A stretch of 64,000 nucleotides of DNA from Bacteroidales bacterium (GCA_020636775.1 JACJXF010000003.1:84518-148517); one strand, 5' to 3'. Shown: positions 8,887-19,237, counted from the stretch's first letter. Notes: generated by a model not told the origin, from the sequence alone. Numbers and translations are program-made.

Positions 8887-9836
8887 AAGACCTTTGAAGC
8901 AATCTTCCGGATGTTATCGGAAATTCCAATGGTATAATAATGAAGGGCAGGGACACCTGCCTTTTTTAATTCCAGAGATTGCTGAACAGCCCATTCAACG
9001 CCCACTTCTTTGGCTTCAGCGTTATTTTTGCACTTCTGTACTTCCTTAACCAGTTCCTTGGGTATGTCGATATGAAAGACTCTTGGAAGAACTTCCACAT
9101 CCTTCAGGGTAGTTATGGGTTTCAGACCGGGAATAATAGGAACTGTAATTCCGGCTTTTCTGCACAAATCAACAAATTCAAAGAATTTTGAAGTATTGTA
9201 AAACAACTGGGTTACGACATATTCTGCACCGGCTTCAACTTTTTCCTTAAGAAATTTGATGTCTTCATCCATATTGGGAGCCTCGAAATGCTTTTCTGGA
9301 TAACCGGCAACTCCAATCGAAAATTCAGTTGGAGTAGCATTTTCCACTGAAGGATCAAGGTAGATGCCCTTATTCAGGTTCATGATTTGTTTTACCAGTC
9401 CAATTGTATGTTCATGACCGTTTTTCTCCGGGATAAAATCGCGATATCCCTTTTGTGCATCCCCTCTTAAAACCAGCAGGTTCTGCATCCCAAGGAAATG
9501 TAAGTCGATGAGCACATCCTCAGTTTCCTCCTTTGAAAAGCCGCCACATATCATGTGAGGCACTACGGTAAGATTGTACTTATATTGAATGGCAGCACTG
9601 ATGGCAACAGTTCCGGGCCGTTTTCTTACAATGGTTCTTTCCATTAATCCGTTTCCGGCAGGTCTGTATATTGATTCCTGCTGGTGATAGGTGATATTGA
9701 CATTCAGGGGTTTGAACTCAATAAGTGGATCAATGGCATGGTAAAGATCATCGAGTCTCCTGCCTTTAAGCGGGGGGAGGAGTTCAAAGGAAAAGAGGGT
9801 TTCTTTTGTATTATTGAGTTGGTCAGCTACTTTCAT
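8883..9836 (-). CDS. metF: 5,10-methylenetetrahydrofolate reductase
   Basis: A 317-residue FAD enzyme that reduces 5,10-methylene-THF to 5-methyl-THF, the methyl donor for MetH just upstream. The N-terminal FSFELLPP has the catalytic Glu of the family, and NITYHQQ and LRGDAQ are conserved folate and FAD contacts. ATELFYN-type features appear as VTQLFYNTSKFFEF. Length fits the bacterial form, about 300 residues, without the eukaryotic regulatory domain. It lies 63 bases downstream of metH on the same strand and is probably its operon partner. Its stop codon overlaps that of the convergent oxidoreductase gene by 4 bases. Confidence 0.95.
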   Translation of the reverse strand: MKVADQLNNTKETLFSFELLPPLKGRRLDDLYHAIDPLIEFKPLNVNITYHQQESIYRPAGNGLMERTIVRKRPGTVAISAAIQYKYNLTVVPHMICGGFSKEETEDVLIDLHFLGMQNLLVLRGDAQKGYRDFIPEKNGHEHTIGLVKQIMNLNKGIYLDPSVENATPTEFSIGVAGYPEKHFEAPNMDEDIKFLKEKVEAGAEYVVTQLFYNTSKFFEFVDLCRKAGITVPIIPGLKPITTLKDVEVLPRVFHIDIPKELVKEVQKCKNNAEAKEVGVEWAVQQSLELKKAGVPALHYYTIGISDNIRKIASKVF

Positions 9837-9899
9837 TTTCTTTTTTTACTGTAGTGCAATTTTAATATTTTTTTGAGCGATTACAAATTCCTTCTTCGA

Positions 9900-12800
9900 T
9901 CAGCTGTAATTCAGGTTGGAAGCCAGCCAGCTTTCGGCAGTCTGCTGATCAATTCCTTTTCGTTTCGCGTAATCCAGGAGCTGGTCCTTACCGATTTTCC
10001 CAACGAAGAAATATTTTGATTCAGGATGAGCAAATAAAAGACCGCTTACCGATGCTGCAGGATACATACTGAAGCTCTCCGTTAACTGAATCCCGGTTGA
10101 TTCTTCTGCCTTGAGCAGGTCGAATAATTGCTGCTTTTCAGAATGATCCGGACAGGCAGGATAGCCATGAGCTGGACGGATACCCTTATATTTTTCGAGA
10201 AGAAGCTCATCCATGCTAAGATTTTCATTTGGATCGTAAGCCCAGAATTCCTTTCTTATCCTAAGGTGCAGTAACTCGGTAAAAGCCTCTGCCAGCCTGT
10301 CGGCCAATGCCTTCAGCATAATGCTGTTGTAATCGTCATGATCCTTAATAAAAGCTTCGATTTTCGATTCAATACCGAGTCCTGCCGTTACTGCAAATGC
10401 CCCGATATAGTCGATCATGCCAGATTCCTTAGGTGCAATAAAATCCGAAAGACAATAGTTTGGCGAGCCATCAGTTTTTTTCACCTGATTACGCAGGTTT
10501 ACAAAGCGGGCAATAATCTTTCCTCTTTTCTCATCGGAATAGACTTCGATGTCGTCACCAACAGAATTTGCCGGCCAGAATCCAACTGCGGCTTTTGCCT
10601 GCAGCCAGTTTTCGCTGATAATGTCATCGAGCATCTGGTTGGCATCCTTAAAAAGTTTGCTTGCTTCTTCGCCCATTTCTGGATCGTTCAGGAGATCAGG
10701 AAATTTTCCTCTTAGCTGCCATACAACGAAAAAGAAAACCCATGAAATATATTCCCGTATTTCAGCAAGGCTGTAATCATCAAATACCTTTATCCCCAGA
10801 AATTTTGGTTTCACGGGAGGGAATTTCTTCCAGTCAATTCGAAAAGCATTTTTACGGGCTTCATCAATACTTATATAGTCAAGCTGAGCAGTTGAATTTG
10901 CATATGATTTTCTCAACTCTTCATATTCAGAATGAATTTGTTTTTCAAAATCTGCACGCAATTCCTTATTCATTAGACTTCCGGCAACAGCAACAGAGCG
11001 GGAAGCGTCTTTAACATGGATTACAGGAGCGCTGTAGTTGTGTTCGATTTTTACTGCAGTATGAATTTTTGAAGTAGTGGCACCGCCAATAAGCAGTGGA
11101 ATGCTGAATTTCTGTCTTTGCATTTCCCTGGCTACATTAACCATTTCCTCAAGAGAAGGAGTTATTAATCCGCTAAGACCAATAATATCAGCGTTAATTT
11201 CTCTGGCTTTCTTCAGAATCTGTTCGGTAGGGACCATGACACCCATATCAACTATTTCGTAGTTATTGCATCCCAGCACAACGCCTACAATATTTTTTCC
11301 AATATCGTGGACATCCCCTTTAACAGTAGCAAGCAAAATCTTACCTGTTGAGCTTGATTCGCCCGATTCCAGTTTTTCAGCTTCAATAAAAGGCAAAAGG
11401 CTGGCTACGGCTTTTTTCATGACTCTTGCGCTCTTCACAACCTGGGGAAGGAACATTTTACCAGATCCGAATAAATCACCAACAACGTTCATCCCATCCA
11501 TAAGCGGGCCTTCAATTACCTTAAGAGCGAAATCGTATTTTTCACGTGCCTCGAGCACATCAGTTTCAATGAATTCAGTTATTCCCTTAACCAGTGAGTG
11601 CTTCAGTCTTTCTTCCACGCTGGAACTTCTCCAGGCATCGAGCGTTTTTTCATCGGGCTTTTCCCCTTTAACCGTTTCGGCAAAATGGAGAAGCTTCTCT
11701 GTTGCATCTTTGGTTCGATTAAGAACCACATCCTCCACCAGCTGGAGAAGATCTTTTGGAATTTCATCATAAACCTGAAGCATGGCAGGGTTTACAATGG
11801 CCATATCCATTCCGGCTTTAATTGCATGATAGAGGAAGACAGAATGTATGGCTTCGCGCACAGTATCATTTCCCCTGAAAGAAAATGACAGGTTACTGAT
11901 TCCTCCGCTTACTTTTGCATATGGAAGATTTTCCTTGATCCAGCCAATTGTCTTTATGAAATCAACCGCATAATTATTGTGTTCCTCTATTCCTGTGGCA
12001 ATAGGAAGGACATTTGGGTCGAAAATAATATCTTCGGGAGCAAAACCTATTTCTTGGGTAAGGATACGGTATGCTCTCCCGCAAACGGATATTCTCTTTT
12101 CATAACTGTCGGCCTGGCCTTTCTCATCAAATGCCATAACAACAACGGCAGCTCCGTAATTCTTGATCTTTTCGGCCTGTTCCCGAAAAACCTTTTCACC
12201 TTCCTTAAGACTTATGGAATTTACAATGGCTTTTCCCTGCACACATCTAAGACCGGTTTCCAGAACCTTCCATTTGGAGGAGTCAATCATTATGGGCAAT
12301 CTGGCGATATCAGGCTCTGCCATAAGAAGATTTAAGAAGGTATGCATTTCCTTTTCTGCATCAAGCATGGCATCGTCCATACAGACGTCCAGAACCTGGG
12401 CTCCTCCCTGTACCTGGTCAAGTGCAACTCCCAGAGCTTCCTCATATTTCTTTTCGCGAATGAGTCTTGCGAATTTTTTTGATCCGCTTACATTGGCTCT
12501 TTCTCCAATGTTTATGAAATTACTTCCCTGGTAGATGGTTAGTGGCTCAAGACCGCTAAGTCTGAGTTTGTGTTCCCTGGGTGGGGGCACCCTATGACCC
12601 GCTTTTTCAGCATATTTTGCAAACTCACGGATATGGGCGGGTGAAGTGCCGCAACAACCGCCAATAATATTGACAAATCCTGAATCGAGAAAATCATGAA
12701 TGTGTACTCCCATAATTTCAGGAGACTGATCGTACTCCCCAAACTGATTAGGCAGTCCGGCATTCGGATGGGCACTTACATATACATTGGATTTTTTTGA

Positions 12801-13580
12801 CAATTCCGCAATGTAGGGTCTCATTTCTTCTGCCCCAAGTGAACAGTTTAGTCCTAACGAAAGCAATTCGACATGAGATACAGAATTGATAAAGGCTTCC
12901 AGGGTCTGACCGGAAAGGGTTCGGCCGCTGGCATCCGTAATGGTTCCGCTGACCATGAGCGGATATTTTTCACCAAGCTCTTTAAATAATCTTTCTATTC
13001 CGAATATTGCAGCTTTGGCATTGAGAGTATCAAAGACCGTCTCTACAAGCAAAATATCCACACCTCCCTGAATAAGAGCTTTTGCCTGCTCATAATAAAC
13101 TTCCTGGAGGAAATTGAAATCCACAGCCCTGTACCCCGGGTTGTTAACATCGGGAGACAAAGAAGCGGTTTTGTTGGTAGGCCCGATGGAACCAGCAACA
13201 AAGCGGGGTTTTGCAGGGTTTTTTATAGTAAACTCATCGGCGAGCTTTCGGGCAATACCGGCCGATTCGGTATTTAGCTCGGAGACGATGGATTCAAGAT
13301 GGTAATCCGACTGTGAGATCCGGTTGGCATTAAAAGTATTCGTGCTGATGATATCGGCACCGGCTTCTAAAAAATCACGGTGAATTTTTTCAATAACTGA
13401 TGGTTGTGTCAGAGAAAGCAGCTCATTATTACCTTTTATGTCGTGTGGAAAATCTGCAAACCGTTTTCCCCGGTAATCTTCTTCGCTGAACTTGTAGGTC
13501 TGTATCATGGTACCCATGGCACCATCAAGAACCAGTACCCTTGTTTCTAACTCCTTATATAGTAATATTTTCCGATCCAT
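9900..13580 (-). CDS. metH: Cobalamin-dependent methionine synthase
   Basis: A full-length 1226-residue MetH that transfers methyl from 5-methyl-THF to homocysteine via cobalamin. Modules in order: the homocysteine domain (about 1-330) with zinc cysteines in GLNCSLGAEEM and GGCCGTSP; the pterin domain (about 350-620) with IGERANVSGS; the cobalamin cap and binding domain (about 650-890), with cobalt-ligating His in DVHDIGKNI; and the AdoMet reactivation domain to the end, with RPAHGYPACPDH. All modules are intact. The gene starts an apparent metH-metF operon, with a strong promoter match at 13787-13817. I see no cobalamin or SAM riboswitch signature in the leader. Confidence 0.97.
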   Translation of the reverse strand: MDRKILLYKELETRVLVLDGAMGTMIQTYKFSEEDYRGKRFADFPHDIKGNNELLSLTQPSVIEKIHRDFLEAGADIISTNTFNANRISQSDYHLESIVSELNTESAGIARKLADEFTIKNPAKPRFVAGSIGPTNKTASLSPDVNNPGYRAVDFNFLQEVYYEQAKALIQGGVDILLVETVFDTLNAKAAIFGIERLFKELGEKYPLMVSGTITDASGRTLSGQTLEAFINSVSHVELLSLGLNCSLGAEEMRPYIAELSKKSNVYVSAHPNAGLPNQFGEYDQSPEIMGVHIHDFLDSGFVNIIGGCCGTSPAHIREFAKYAEKAGHRVPPPREHKLRLSGLEPLTIYQGSNFINIGERANVSGSKKFARLIREKKYEEALGVALDQVQGGAQVLDVCMDDAMLDAEKEMHTFLNLLMAEPDIARLPIMIDSSKWKVLETGLRCVQGKAIVNSISLKEGEKVFREQAEKIKNYGAAVVVMAFDEKGQADSYEKRISVCGRAYRILTQEIGFAPEDIIFDPNVLPIATGIEEHNNYAVDFIKTIGWIKENLPYAKVSGGISNLSFSFRGNDTVREAIHSVFLYHAIKAGMDMAIVNPAMLQVYDEIPKDLLQLVEDVVLNRTKDATEKLLHFAETVKGEKPDEKTLDAWRSSSVEERLKHSLVKGITEFIETDVLEAREKYDFALKVIEGPLMDGMNVVGDLFGSGKMFLPQVVKSARVMKKAVASLLPFIEAEKLESGESSSTGKILLATVKGDVHDIGKNIVGVVLGCNNYEIVDMGVMVPTEQILKKAREINADIIGLSGLITPSLEEMVNVAREMQRQKFSIPLLIGGATTSKIHTAVKIEHNYSAPVIHVKDASRSVAVAGSLMNKELRADFEKQIHSEYEELRKSYANSTAQLDYISIDEARKNAFRIDWKKFPPVKPKFLGIKVFDDYSLAEIREYISWVFFFVVWQLRGKFPDLLNDPEMGEEASKLFKDANQMLDDIISENWLQAKAAVGFWPANSVGDDIEVYSDEKRGKIIARFVNLRNQVKKTDGSPNYCLSDFIAPKESGMIDYIGAFAVTAGLGIESKIEAFIKDHDDYNSIMLKALADRLAEAFTELLHLRIRKEFWAYDPNENLSMDELLLEKYKGIRPAHGYPACPDHSEKQQLFDLLKAEESTGIQLTESFSMYPAASVSGLLFAHPESKYFFVGKIGKDQLLDYAKRKGIDQQTAESWLASNLNYS

Positions 13581-13786
13581 TAATCCTTATTTATAATTTC
13601 TCTGACTTTCTTTTTTTACCGGGAAGCCTGATTTCCCTGTCAATCATTCTTATTTTCAGAAAATTTTCAATTATCCTGTCAGGGAATAAACTGAATTTTT
13701 GCTTTGATTGTTCCTTTTTTAAAAAAAAAGGTCCCGCAATCATCTACACAAGAATCAAACCTCCTGAAGTCAAAGAAATTGGAGAA
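13581..13786 (-). promoter_or_regulatory. Long metH leader with two inverted repeats
   Basis: If transcription starts just after the promoter box, the metH mRNA carries a leader of about 200 nt. It contains an A/T hairpin, CC plus six T against six A plus GG, at 13713-13731. It also contains a distal stem, TTCCCTG at 13633-13639 pairing with CAGGGAA at 13680-13686. I recognise no known riboswitch. Whether the leader is regulatory is inference. Confidence 0.35.
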
Positions 13787-13817
13787 CAAATTTAAGATAT
13801 TAAAGGGAATTGACAAA
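13787..13817 (-). promoter_or_regulatory. metH: Bacteroidetes-type promoter for metH-metF
   Basis: Read on the minus strand, TTTG (13817-13814), a 19-base spacer and TAAATTTG (13794-13787) match the Bacteroidetes consensus TTTG-N19-TANNTTTG perfectly. It lies in the gap after the phosphatase gene, so metH-metF can be transcribed independently of it. Confidence 0.7.
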
Positions 13818-13832
13818 CAGAATGGCCCGGTG

Positions 13833-16800
13833 TCAGATTCTGAATCCTATTATAAGGACATCATCCACCTGTTGAAGCTTTCCTTTCCAGTTTTCGAAAC
13901 TTGTCAGAAGCATTTCCTTTTGTTTATTCATAGGTTGTTTATGAATTTTTAAGAGGAGGTTTTTAAAGGGTCTTGACAGGAATTTTTTCTGGAATTCCCC
14001 ACCAAACTGGTCGATAAATCCATCTGAAAATATGTAAAAGCAATCCCCTTTCTGAATGGAAAAGACATTATTTGTGAAATGAGCGTTACGCTCATATAGA
14101 CCAATAGGCATTTTATCTCCCTTGATTTCAGTAAGTTCAGCATCACGTATCATGTAAAGAGGATTGTAAGCCCCGGCGAATTGTATCTGCATTTTCTTCT
14201 GATCTATGATACAGAGTGCGATATCCATGCCATCGCGGGCCTGATCGGACCCACCGGATTGGGAAAGAGTGTCTTTTACATGATTTCTGAGAAGATCAAG
14301 AACTTTTCCTGCATTTTCCAGTTTATCGGCACTTACAATTTCATTCAGGAAAGAGACTCCCAGCATACTCATAAATGCACCCGGAACTCCATGACCAGTG
14401 CAGTCTGCGGCAAGTATGACAATCTTCTCACCTTTTATAGTTGACCAGTAAAAATCGCCACTTACAATATCTCTGGGGAGGAATAAAACAAAATGTTCAG
14501 CGAGTACCGAGCTGAGCATTGCGGGGGAGGGTAAAACGGCCGACTGAATTCTGCGGGCATAATAAATACTGTCGGTTATTTCCTTTTTCTGCTCCGATAT
14601 TTCATTCTTCTGCAATTCAATTTCAGCAGTTCTTTCAACTACTTTTTGTTCGAGTATTAGTTTGGCATTGATCAGACTTTTTTCCCGAATTCTCAGGACC
14701 AGAGTGAATACACCAAAAATAAAAATTAGAAACAGGATGTAGAAAATTGTTGTTCTCCAGAATGGCGGTTTTATTATGATACTAATACTGCTTACTTCAC
14801 TTTCTTCACCAAAAATGTTTCTGGCTTTTGCTTCAATTTTATACTCCCCGGGAGGAAGAAGGGGATAGTCAATACTGGAAACATTTGACCATTCGCTCCA
14901 TTCATTATTTAATCCGTCAATTCTGAAAGAAAATTCAGTTTTATCCGGAGCAATATAATAGGGGGCTGAGAATTCGATTCGTAATGAACTTTTTTTATAG
15001 GAGATTTTTGGACTGATCAGAGGAAACAACTGGTTGTCCTTCCCTTTTAAACCACTGAAATATACCGAAAATCCGTCGGAATCAAGCCTTCCGGCATCTT
15101 TCATGACTTTGAAAATTTCATGGTTGTTGGCAATAATCCACAAATTTCCACCACTTCCGAGATAAATATCCTGAACAGACTTGAAAATGTTCAGGTATTC
15201 TTCCGGCAGAATAAGAGCAGCGGTGCTGTCGGCAATAAAATTCCATTTACCATCAGAGCGATACCATACTACATTATCATTGGAAAAATAGTAGGATGGA
15301 AGTGATGAGAAATCATCGAAAGTTTTAAGCGGCAATATTTCATTATTCTTAAGCTGGTATATTCCGGAAGCCAGGAAAAAATGCAGGCTTTTGTTAATGT
15401 TCTTAAGGATTACCTTATCTGAGAATTTGGTAATTATGGGATATTTAGTGTCGCTGTCTACATAAAAATCGGAATCAACAATAAGTTTATGGGCGGAGTT
15501 ATCGCTACCCAGCCACAGCTCTGTATCAGAAGGCATACAGGCAGAATAAACGGCATAGCCAAGAGCATCCAGTTCTCTTATTACCTCCCAGTTATCATTT
15601 CTAAGTTCAAGAATAAACATCGTCTTGGAACTTCCTGCAAATAAGATATTGTCGCCCGGCCCGGCACTCATGAAATTTATATACTGATTTGGAAGTAAAT
15701 TTTTTACCTTTTGGTTTTTTAGTTCATACAATCCATTGTTGGTGGAAACAAGTAAACTGTTGTTTATTGTAATGATTTCGGTACACTTTCCGCTAATCCC
15801 GGAAATCTTTTCAAAATTGTGAGAAATCGACTGAAGGGAATATACTTTCTTCTTGATTGTATTGTATTCTGCACTACTCTCATTCCTCTGCCTTGAATTA
15901 TCAGAACTTTCAAAAACAGACATTATTTTATCCAGGATTCCCTCTTCCTGCTGGGGCTGTGGTTCTGAGGCAGGGATGTCGGTGGAGGATGTTTTTTTAA
16001 GTTTCCTCTGTTCTCTTTTGGAGAGTTTTGTAAGAGGTTCTGCAGGACTTTCTTTTTGATTTGTAACAAGCGGTTTTGTTTCCGTATTAGTAACAGCAGG
16101 TTTTGCTATCTGAACGGGTTTTGTATAAATGGTTTTTTCTGAATATTCCCGTTTCTCGTTGAGAGAATAAAGTCCCTCACTGGTTCCAATATAAAGTTTG
16201 GAGTTAAAATATGCTGAATTTGTAAGATTGCCCTCTAATCCCGGATACCAGGTCAGGTTCGTCACACTCAGGTGGTTGTCGATTCTGGAAACTCCGAAGG
16301 AATGACAAATCCAGAGTCCATGATTTGCATCGGTTCCCAGACAGTAAATCTCATCATCCGGCAAGCCGGTTTTATAATTAACGATCGAAGATGTTTGTCC
16401 TGTTTTAAAATCGCAAATTACTACACCTCCCATCAGGGTTGCAATAGCGATATTATCATTTCCAAGATAGATTCCGTCGGTTATAATCCCTGTTTTAACA
16501 TATTCGGCGTCTTCAATATTCTGAAGCTGAAAATTTTTACCATCAAAAAGGTATATCTCATTTTCGCTTGTTCCTACTAAGATCTCCTTTGGATTGATTT
16601 CAGTGGAAAATACAAATCCGACTGAATTTGTAAAACGGTCACTTAATACAAGGCTAAAACTATCCTGAACTGCCTTATATAGACCTTTGTTAAATACCAT
16701 GAAATAAAAGTCACCTCCCAGAACAAAACTTCCGGTAATTCTGTCCTGGTAGGGAAATTCCCAGAAATTTAAACCTTCACTGCCTTCCGACATGTAATAA

Positions 16801-17234
16801 ATCCGGTTGCGGCTTATAAAATATTGTCGTGATGAATCAACCGAAATAGCGGTAATTTCTCCCGTAAAAACAGTATCGCTGAGTAGTTTATAAAAATATT
16901 TACCTGTAACATCCTGCTCAAGAATTCCAAAACCATTTCTGCATCCTGCATAAATGGAACCATCGAAAGTGGATTTTGCCAGGACGGTTGGAGAATAGGG
17001 AAGGGGGATAAGGTCCCATTTTCTGGAATCAAAACTCAGGATACCCTTACGGTTCGCAATCAGGATATTAAAATTTTCATCCTGGATTATATCGAAATTA
17101 TCATTCTCAATGGTCTCATCAAAAGTGAAGGGGGTAATAAGCGGATAGCCTTTTTGAGCGCTAATTTCCGGCGAAACAGAAAAAAGCACTAAAACCAGGA
17201 ATAAATTTCTAATTGTCCACAGCTTAAGTTTCAT
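13833..17234 (-). CDS. Exported beta-propeller sensor with SpoIIE-type phosphatase
   Basis: A 1133-residue one-component signalling protein. A signal peptide (1-26, ending ISAQ) leads into propeller repeats outside the membrane, then a Y_Y_Y-like Ig domain (about 735-815), one membrane helix near 825-848, a coiled coil near 850-888 and a cytoplasmic PP2C/SpoIIE domain from about 889. Metal-binding acids are visible in SGDFYW, AADCTGHGVPG, FSDGFIDQ and QVDDVLIIG, so the phosphatase looks active. Such proteins usually dephosphorylate an anti-sigma antagonist or SiaC-like protein. A Lys/Pro/Gln-rich stretch near 390-455 interrupts the propeller and looks like a disordered insert. No partner kinase lies beside it. 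Confidence 0.85.
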   Translation of the reverse strand: MKLKLWTIRNLFLVLVLFSVSPEISAQKGYPLITPFTFDETIENDNFDIIQDENFNILIANRKGILSFDSRKWDLIPLPYSPTVLAKSTFDGSIYAGCRNGFGILEQDVTGKYFYKLLSDTVFTGEITAISVDSSRQYFISRNRIYYMSEGSEGLNFWEFPYQDRITGSFVLGGDFYFMVFNKGLYKAVQDSFSLVLSDRFTNSVGFVFSTEINPKEILVGTSENEIYLFDGKNFQLQNIEDAEYVKTGIITDGIYLGNDNIAIATLMGGVVICDFKTGQTSSIVNYKTGLPDDEIYCLGTDANHGLWICHSFGVSRIDNHLSVTNLTWYPGLEGNLTNSAYFNSKLYIGTSEGLYSLNEKREYSEKTIYTKPVQIAKPAVTNTETKPLVTNQKESPAEPLTKLSKREQRKLKKTSSTDIPASEPQPQQEEGILDKIMSVFESSDNSRQRNESSAEYNTIKKKVYSLQSISHNFEKISGISGKCTEIITINNSLLVSTNNGLYELKNQKVKNLLPNQYINFMSAGPGDNILFAGSSKTMFILELRNDNWEVIRELDALGYAVYSACMPSDTELWLGSDNSAHKLIVDSDFYVDSDTKYPIITKFSDKVILKNINKSLHFFLASGIYQLKNNEILPLKTFDDFSSLPSYYFSNDNVVWYRSDGKWNFIADSTAALILPEEYLNIFKSVQDIYLGSGGNLWIIANNHEIFKVMKDAGRLDSDGFSVYFSGLKGKDNQLFPLISPKISYKKSSLRIEFSAPYYIAPDKTEFSFRIDGLNNEWSEWSNVSSIDYPLLPPGEYKIEAKARNIFGEESEVSSISIIIKPPFWRTTIFYILFLIFIFGVFTLVLRIREKSLINAKLILEQKVVERTAEIELQKNEISEQKKEITDSIYYARRIQSAVLPSPAMLSSVLAEHFVLFLPRDIVSGDFYWSTIKGEKIVILAADCTGHGVPGAFMSMLGVSFLNEIVSADKLENAGKVLDLLRNHVKDTLSQSGGSDQARDGMDIALCIIDQKKMQIQFAGAYNPLYMIRDAELTEIKGDKMPIGLYERNAHFTNNVFSIQKGDCFYIFSDGFIDQFGGEFQKKFLSRPFKNLLLKIHKQPMNKQKEMLLTSFENWKGKLQQVDDVLIIGFRI

Positions 17235-17332
17235 CGAGCTAAATTAGTGAAAAACATAATTGCCGGCAGTGTTTCAGGATATATTTATTTTTCTCCAATT
17301 AAGTAATGAAAACAATATTCAGGTTTCCGGGA

Positions 17333-19237
17333 TCATGAAAATAATTTCGTGATGGACTCCATGTTTTTGTTGTTGTCGATTATCTTAGCCTCGGGGGTGT
17401 AAAGAAAATCCATTAGTTTGGCATAAACCTCCATAATTTTGGGACGAACCATTTTCATGGTAGAATTCATCATACGATTTTCTTCTGTAAAACCTTCGGA
17501 CAGAATTCCTATGGCAGGTGGCAACCAGCGTTGCGGGAACATATCCCCGTATTTCCCCTGGGTTCTGTATTCATTGATTTCGGCTTCAATGAATTTCAAA
17601 GCATCCCGTTTCCCTTCTTCGCTTAGCGGGTCAATACCCTGATCCTTTAAGGCCCGCCTGAGATTTTCCCGGGAAGGATACACAAGTACCACAGTATAAG
17701 GCTTCTGGTTATTATACAACATAACCTGCTCTATTAAACGGGATGATTCAAAGGCTTCCTCAATACCTTCAGGACTGTATTTTTCTCCGTCATCAGAAAT
17801 TAAGAGACTCTTGAAGCGACCAAGAACATAAAGGAAGCCATCCTTATCCAGATACCCCATATCGCCAGTATGCAGCCATCCGTCTTTTAATGCTTCCTTG
17901 GTGGCGCTCTCATTTTTCCAGTATCCCAGCATCACGTTTTCACCCTTAACTACTATTTCACCTTTTTCTCCCTGAGGCAGAATAAGTCCATCGTCGTCGC
18001 ATATCTTGATCTCCAGAAATTTAGCAATTGCCCCGGATGAACCGAGTTTATGCTTATGGGCCGCATTGGAACTGATAATTGGGGCAGCCTCCGAGAGCCC
18101 ATATCCCTGGTACATCGGTATTCCAATGGCATAGAAGAAACGCTGAAGCTCAATATCAAGGAGAGCACCTCCACCTACAAAGAATTCAAGATTTCCTCCA
18201 AATCCTTCACGTACTTTTGAAAATAATATTTTGTCAAAAAGCCGGTAATATGGTTTCAAAATAAATCTCCATCCCTTGCCCTTATCATAGCCCAGCTGAT
18301 TATAAGCATAGGCAACCTTAAGGGCGTGTTTAAAAACTGCGTTAAGTACGGCTCCTTTATCGCGGATACCCTTTTCAATGTTCTTGCGGAAGTTTTTGGC
18401 CAGTGCAGGAACACTTAAAAGAAAATGAGGTTTTACCTCCTTTATATTTAAAGGGATGTTTTTAAGAGTTTCCATCGGATTAGAACCGATCTGCACCGAT
18501 GCCATGCTTGCACCCGAAGCAATTATAGCATAAACCCCTGCAGTGTGTGCAAAAGAATGATCCCAGGGAAGAATTAACAGGGAACAGAAGTAGGTAGGGA
18601 TGTTCATCAGGGTGAGTCCCTGCTCCACATTGGCGGTATAATTTCGGTGGCTTAACATGATGCCTTTGGGATCGGCTGTTGTTCCTGATGTATAGCAAAT
18701 ATTGGCTACATCATCTTTTTGTACCGATTGCCATATTTTGTCGAATTCCTTCCTTTTTGTCTCAAGAAATTTCTTTCCTTCTTTAAGAACAGCATCGAAG
18801 AAAATATCTTTAGGACCATAGCTTGCCAAGGGATCCAGATATATAAATTTTTCAACTGTATCAAGCTCATCCTTTACACTTTCCAGCTTACGACTTTGGC
18901 TGCCCGATACGATAATCATCTTTGATCCTGAATGTGAAATCCTGAACTTAAGGTCTGTTCCTTCCATCAGTTTAACAGACAGAGGTACATTTATGGCTCC
19001 TGCGTATAGAATTCCCAATTCTGCAATTGCCCATGCGTTACGTCCTTCTGAAATCAAGGAAACACGATCACCTTTTTTGAGCCCCAGGCTTATAAGACCG
19101 GCAGCAAACTCTTGCACTTTTTCCCTTATTTCGGAGTAAGTTGATGTTTGCCAGTTTGTGCCGATTTTCTCTTTCATCATCGGATTGCCGGCATATTTTT
19201 CAGCGTAGTGTTCAAAGAAACGGTTAATAGTCTCCAT
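17333..19237 (-). CDS. Long-chain acyl-CoA synthetase (AMP-forming)
   Basis: A 634-residue adenylate-forming enzyme that activates fatty acids to acyl-CoA through an acyl-AMP. The P-loop-like motif YTSGTTADPKGIMLSHRN, the second motif YQGYGLSEAAP, and the hinge motifs GWLHTGDMGYLDKDG and GRFKSLLISDDGEKYSP are all present and in order. Length and motif spacing match bacterial FadD15-like and eukaryotic ACSL-like enzymes rather than short FadD. There is no signal peptide; such enzymes sit at the inner face of the membrane. The gene stands alone, divergent from the MFS gene at 19439. Preference for long chains is inferred from the family. Confidence 0.9.
   Translation of the reverse strand: METINRFFEHYAEKYAGNPMMKEKIGTNWQTSTYSEIREKVQEFAAGLISLGLKKGDRVSLISEGRNAWAIAELGILYAGAINVPLSVKLMEGTDLKFRISHSGSKMIIVSGSQSRKLESVKDELDTVEKFIYLDPLASYGPKDIFFDAVLKEGKKFLETKRKEFDKIWQSVQKDDVANICYTSGTTADPKGIMLSHRNYTANVEQGLTLMNIPTYFCSLLILPWDHSFAHTAGVYAIIASGASMASVQIGSNPMETLKNIPLNIKEVKPHFLLSVPALAKNFRKNIEKGIRDKGAVLNAVFKHALKVAYAYNQLGYDKGKGWRFILKPYYRLFDKILFSKVREGFGGNLEFFVGGGALLDIELQRFFYAIGIPMYQGYGLSEAAPIISSNAAHKHKLGSSGAIAKFLEIKICDDDGLILPQGEKGEIVVKGENVMLGYWKNESATKEALKDGWLHTGDMGYLDKDGFLYVLGRFKSLLISDDGEKYSPEGIEEAFESSRLIEQVMLYNNQKPYTVVLVYPSRENLRRALKDQGIDPLSEEGKRDALKFIEAEINEYRTQGKYGDMFPQRWLPPAIGILSEGFTEENRMMNSTMKMVRPKIMEVYAKLMDFLYTPEAKIIDNNKNMESITKLFS

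Noticed and set aside
13713..13731. A/T hairpin read as a terminator of the phosphatase gene
   Set aside because: The stem is nearly all A-T with only two G-C pairs, and it lies downstream of the metH promoter, inside the leader.
13581..13786. SAM-I or cobalamin riboswitch before metH
   Set aside because: The conserved core bases of either class were not found on reading the leader; only unassigned inverted repeats are present.
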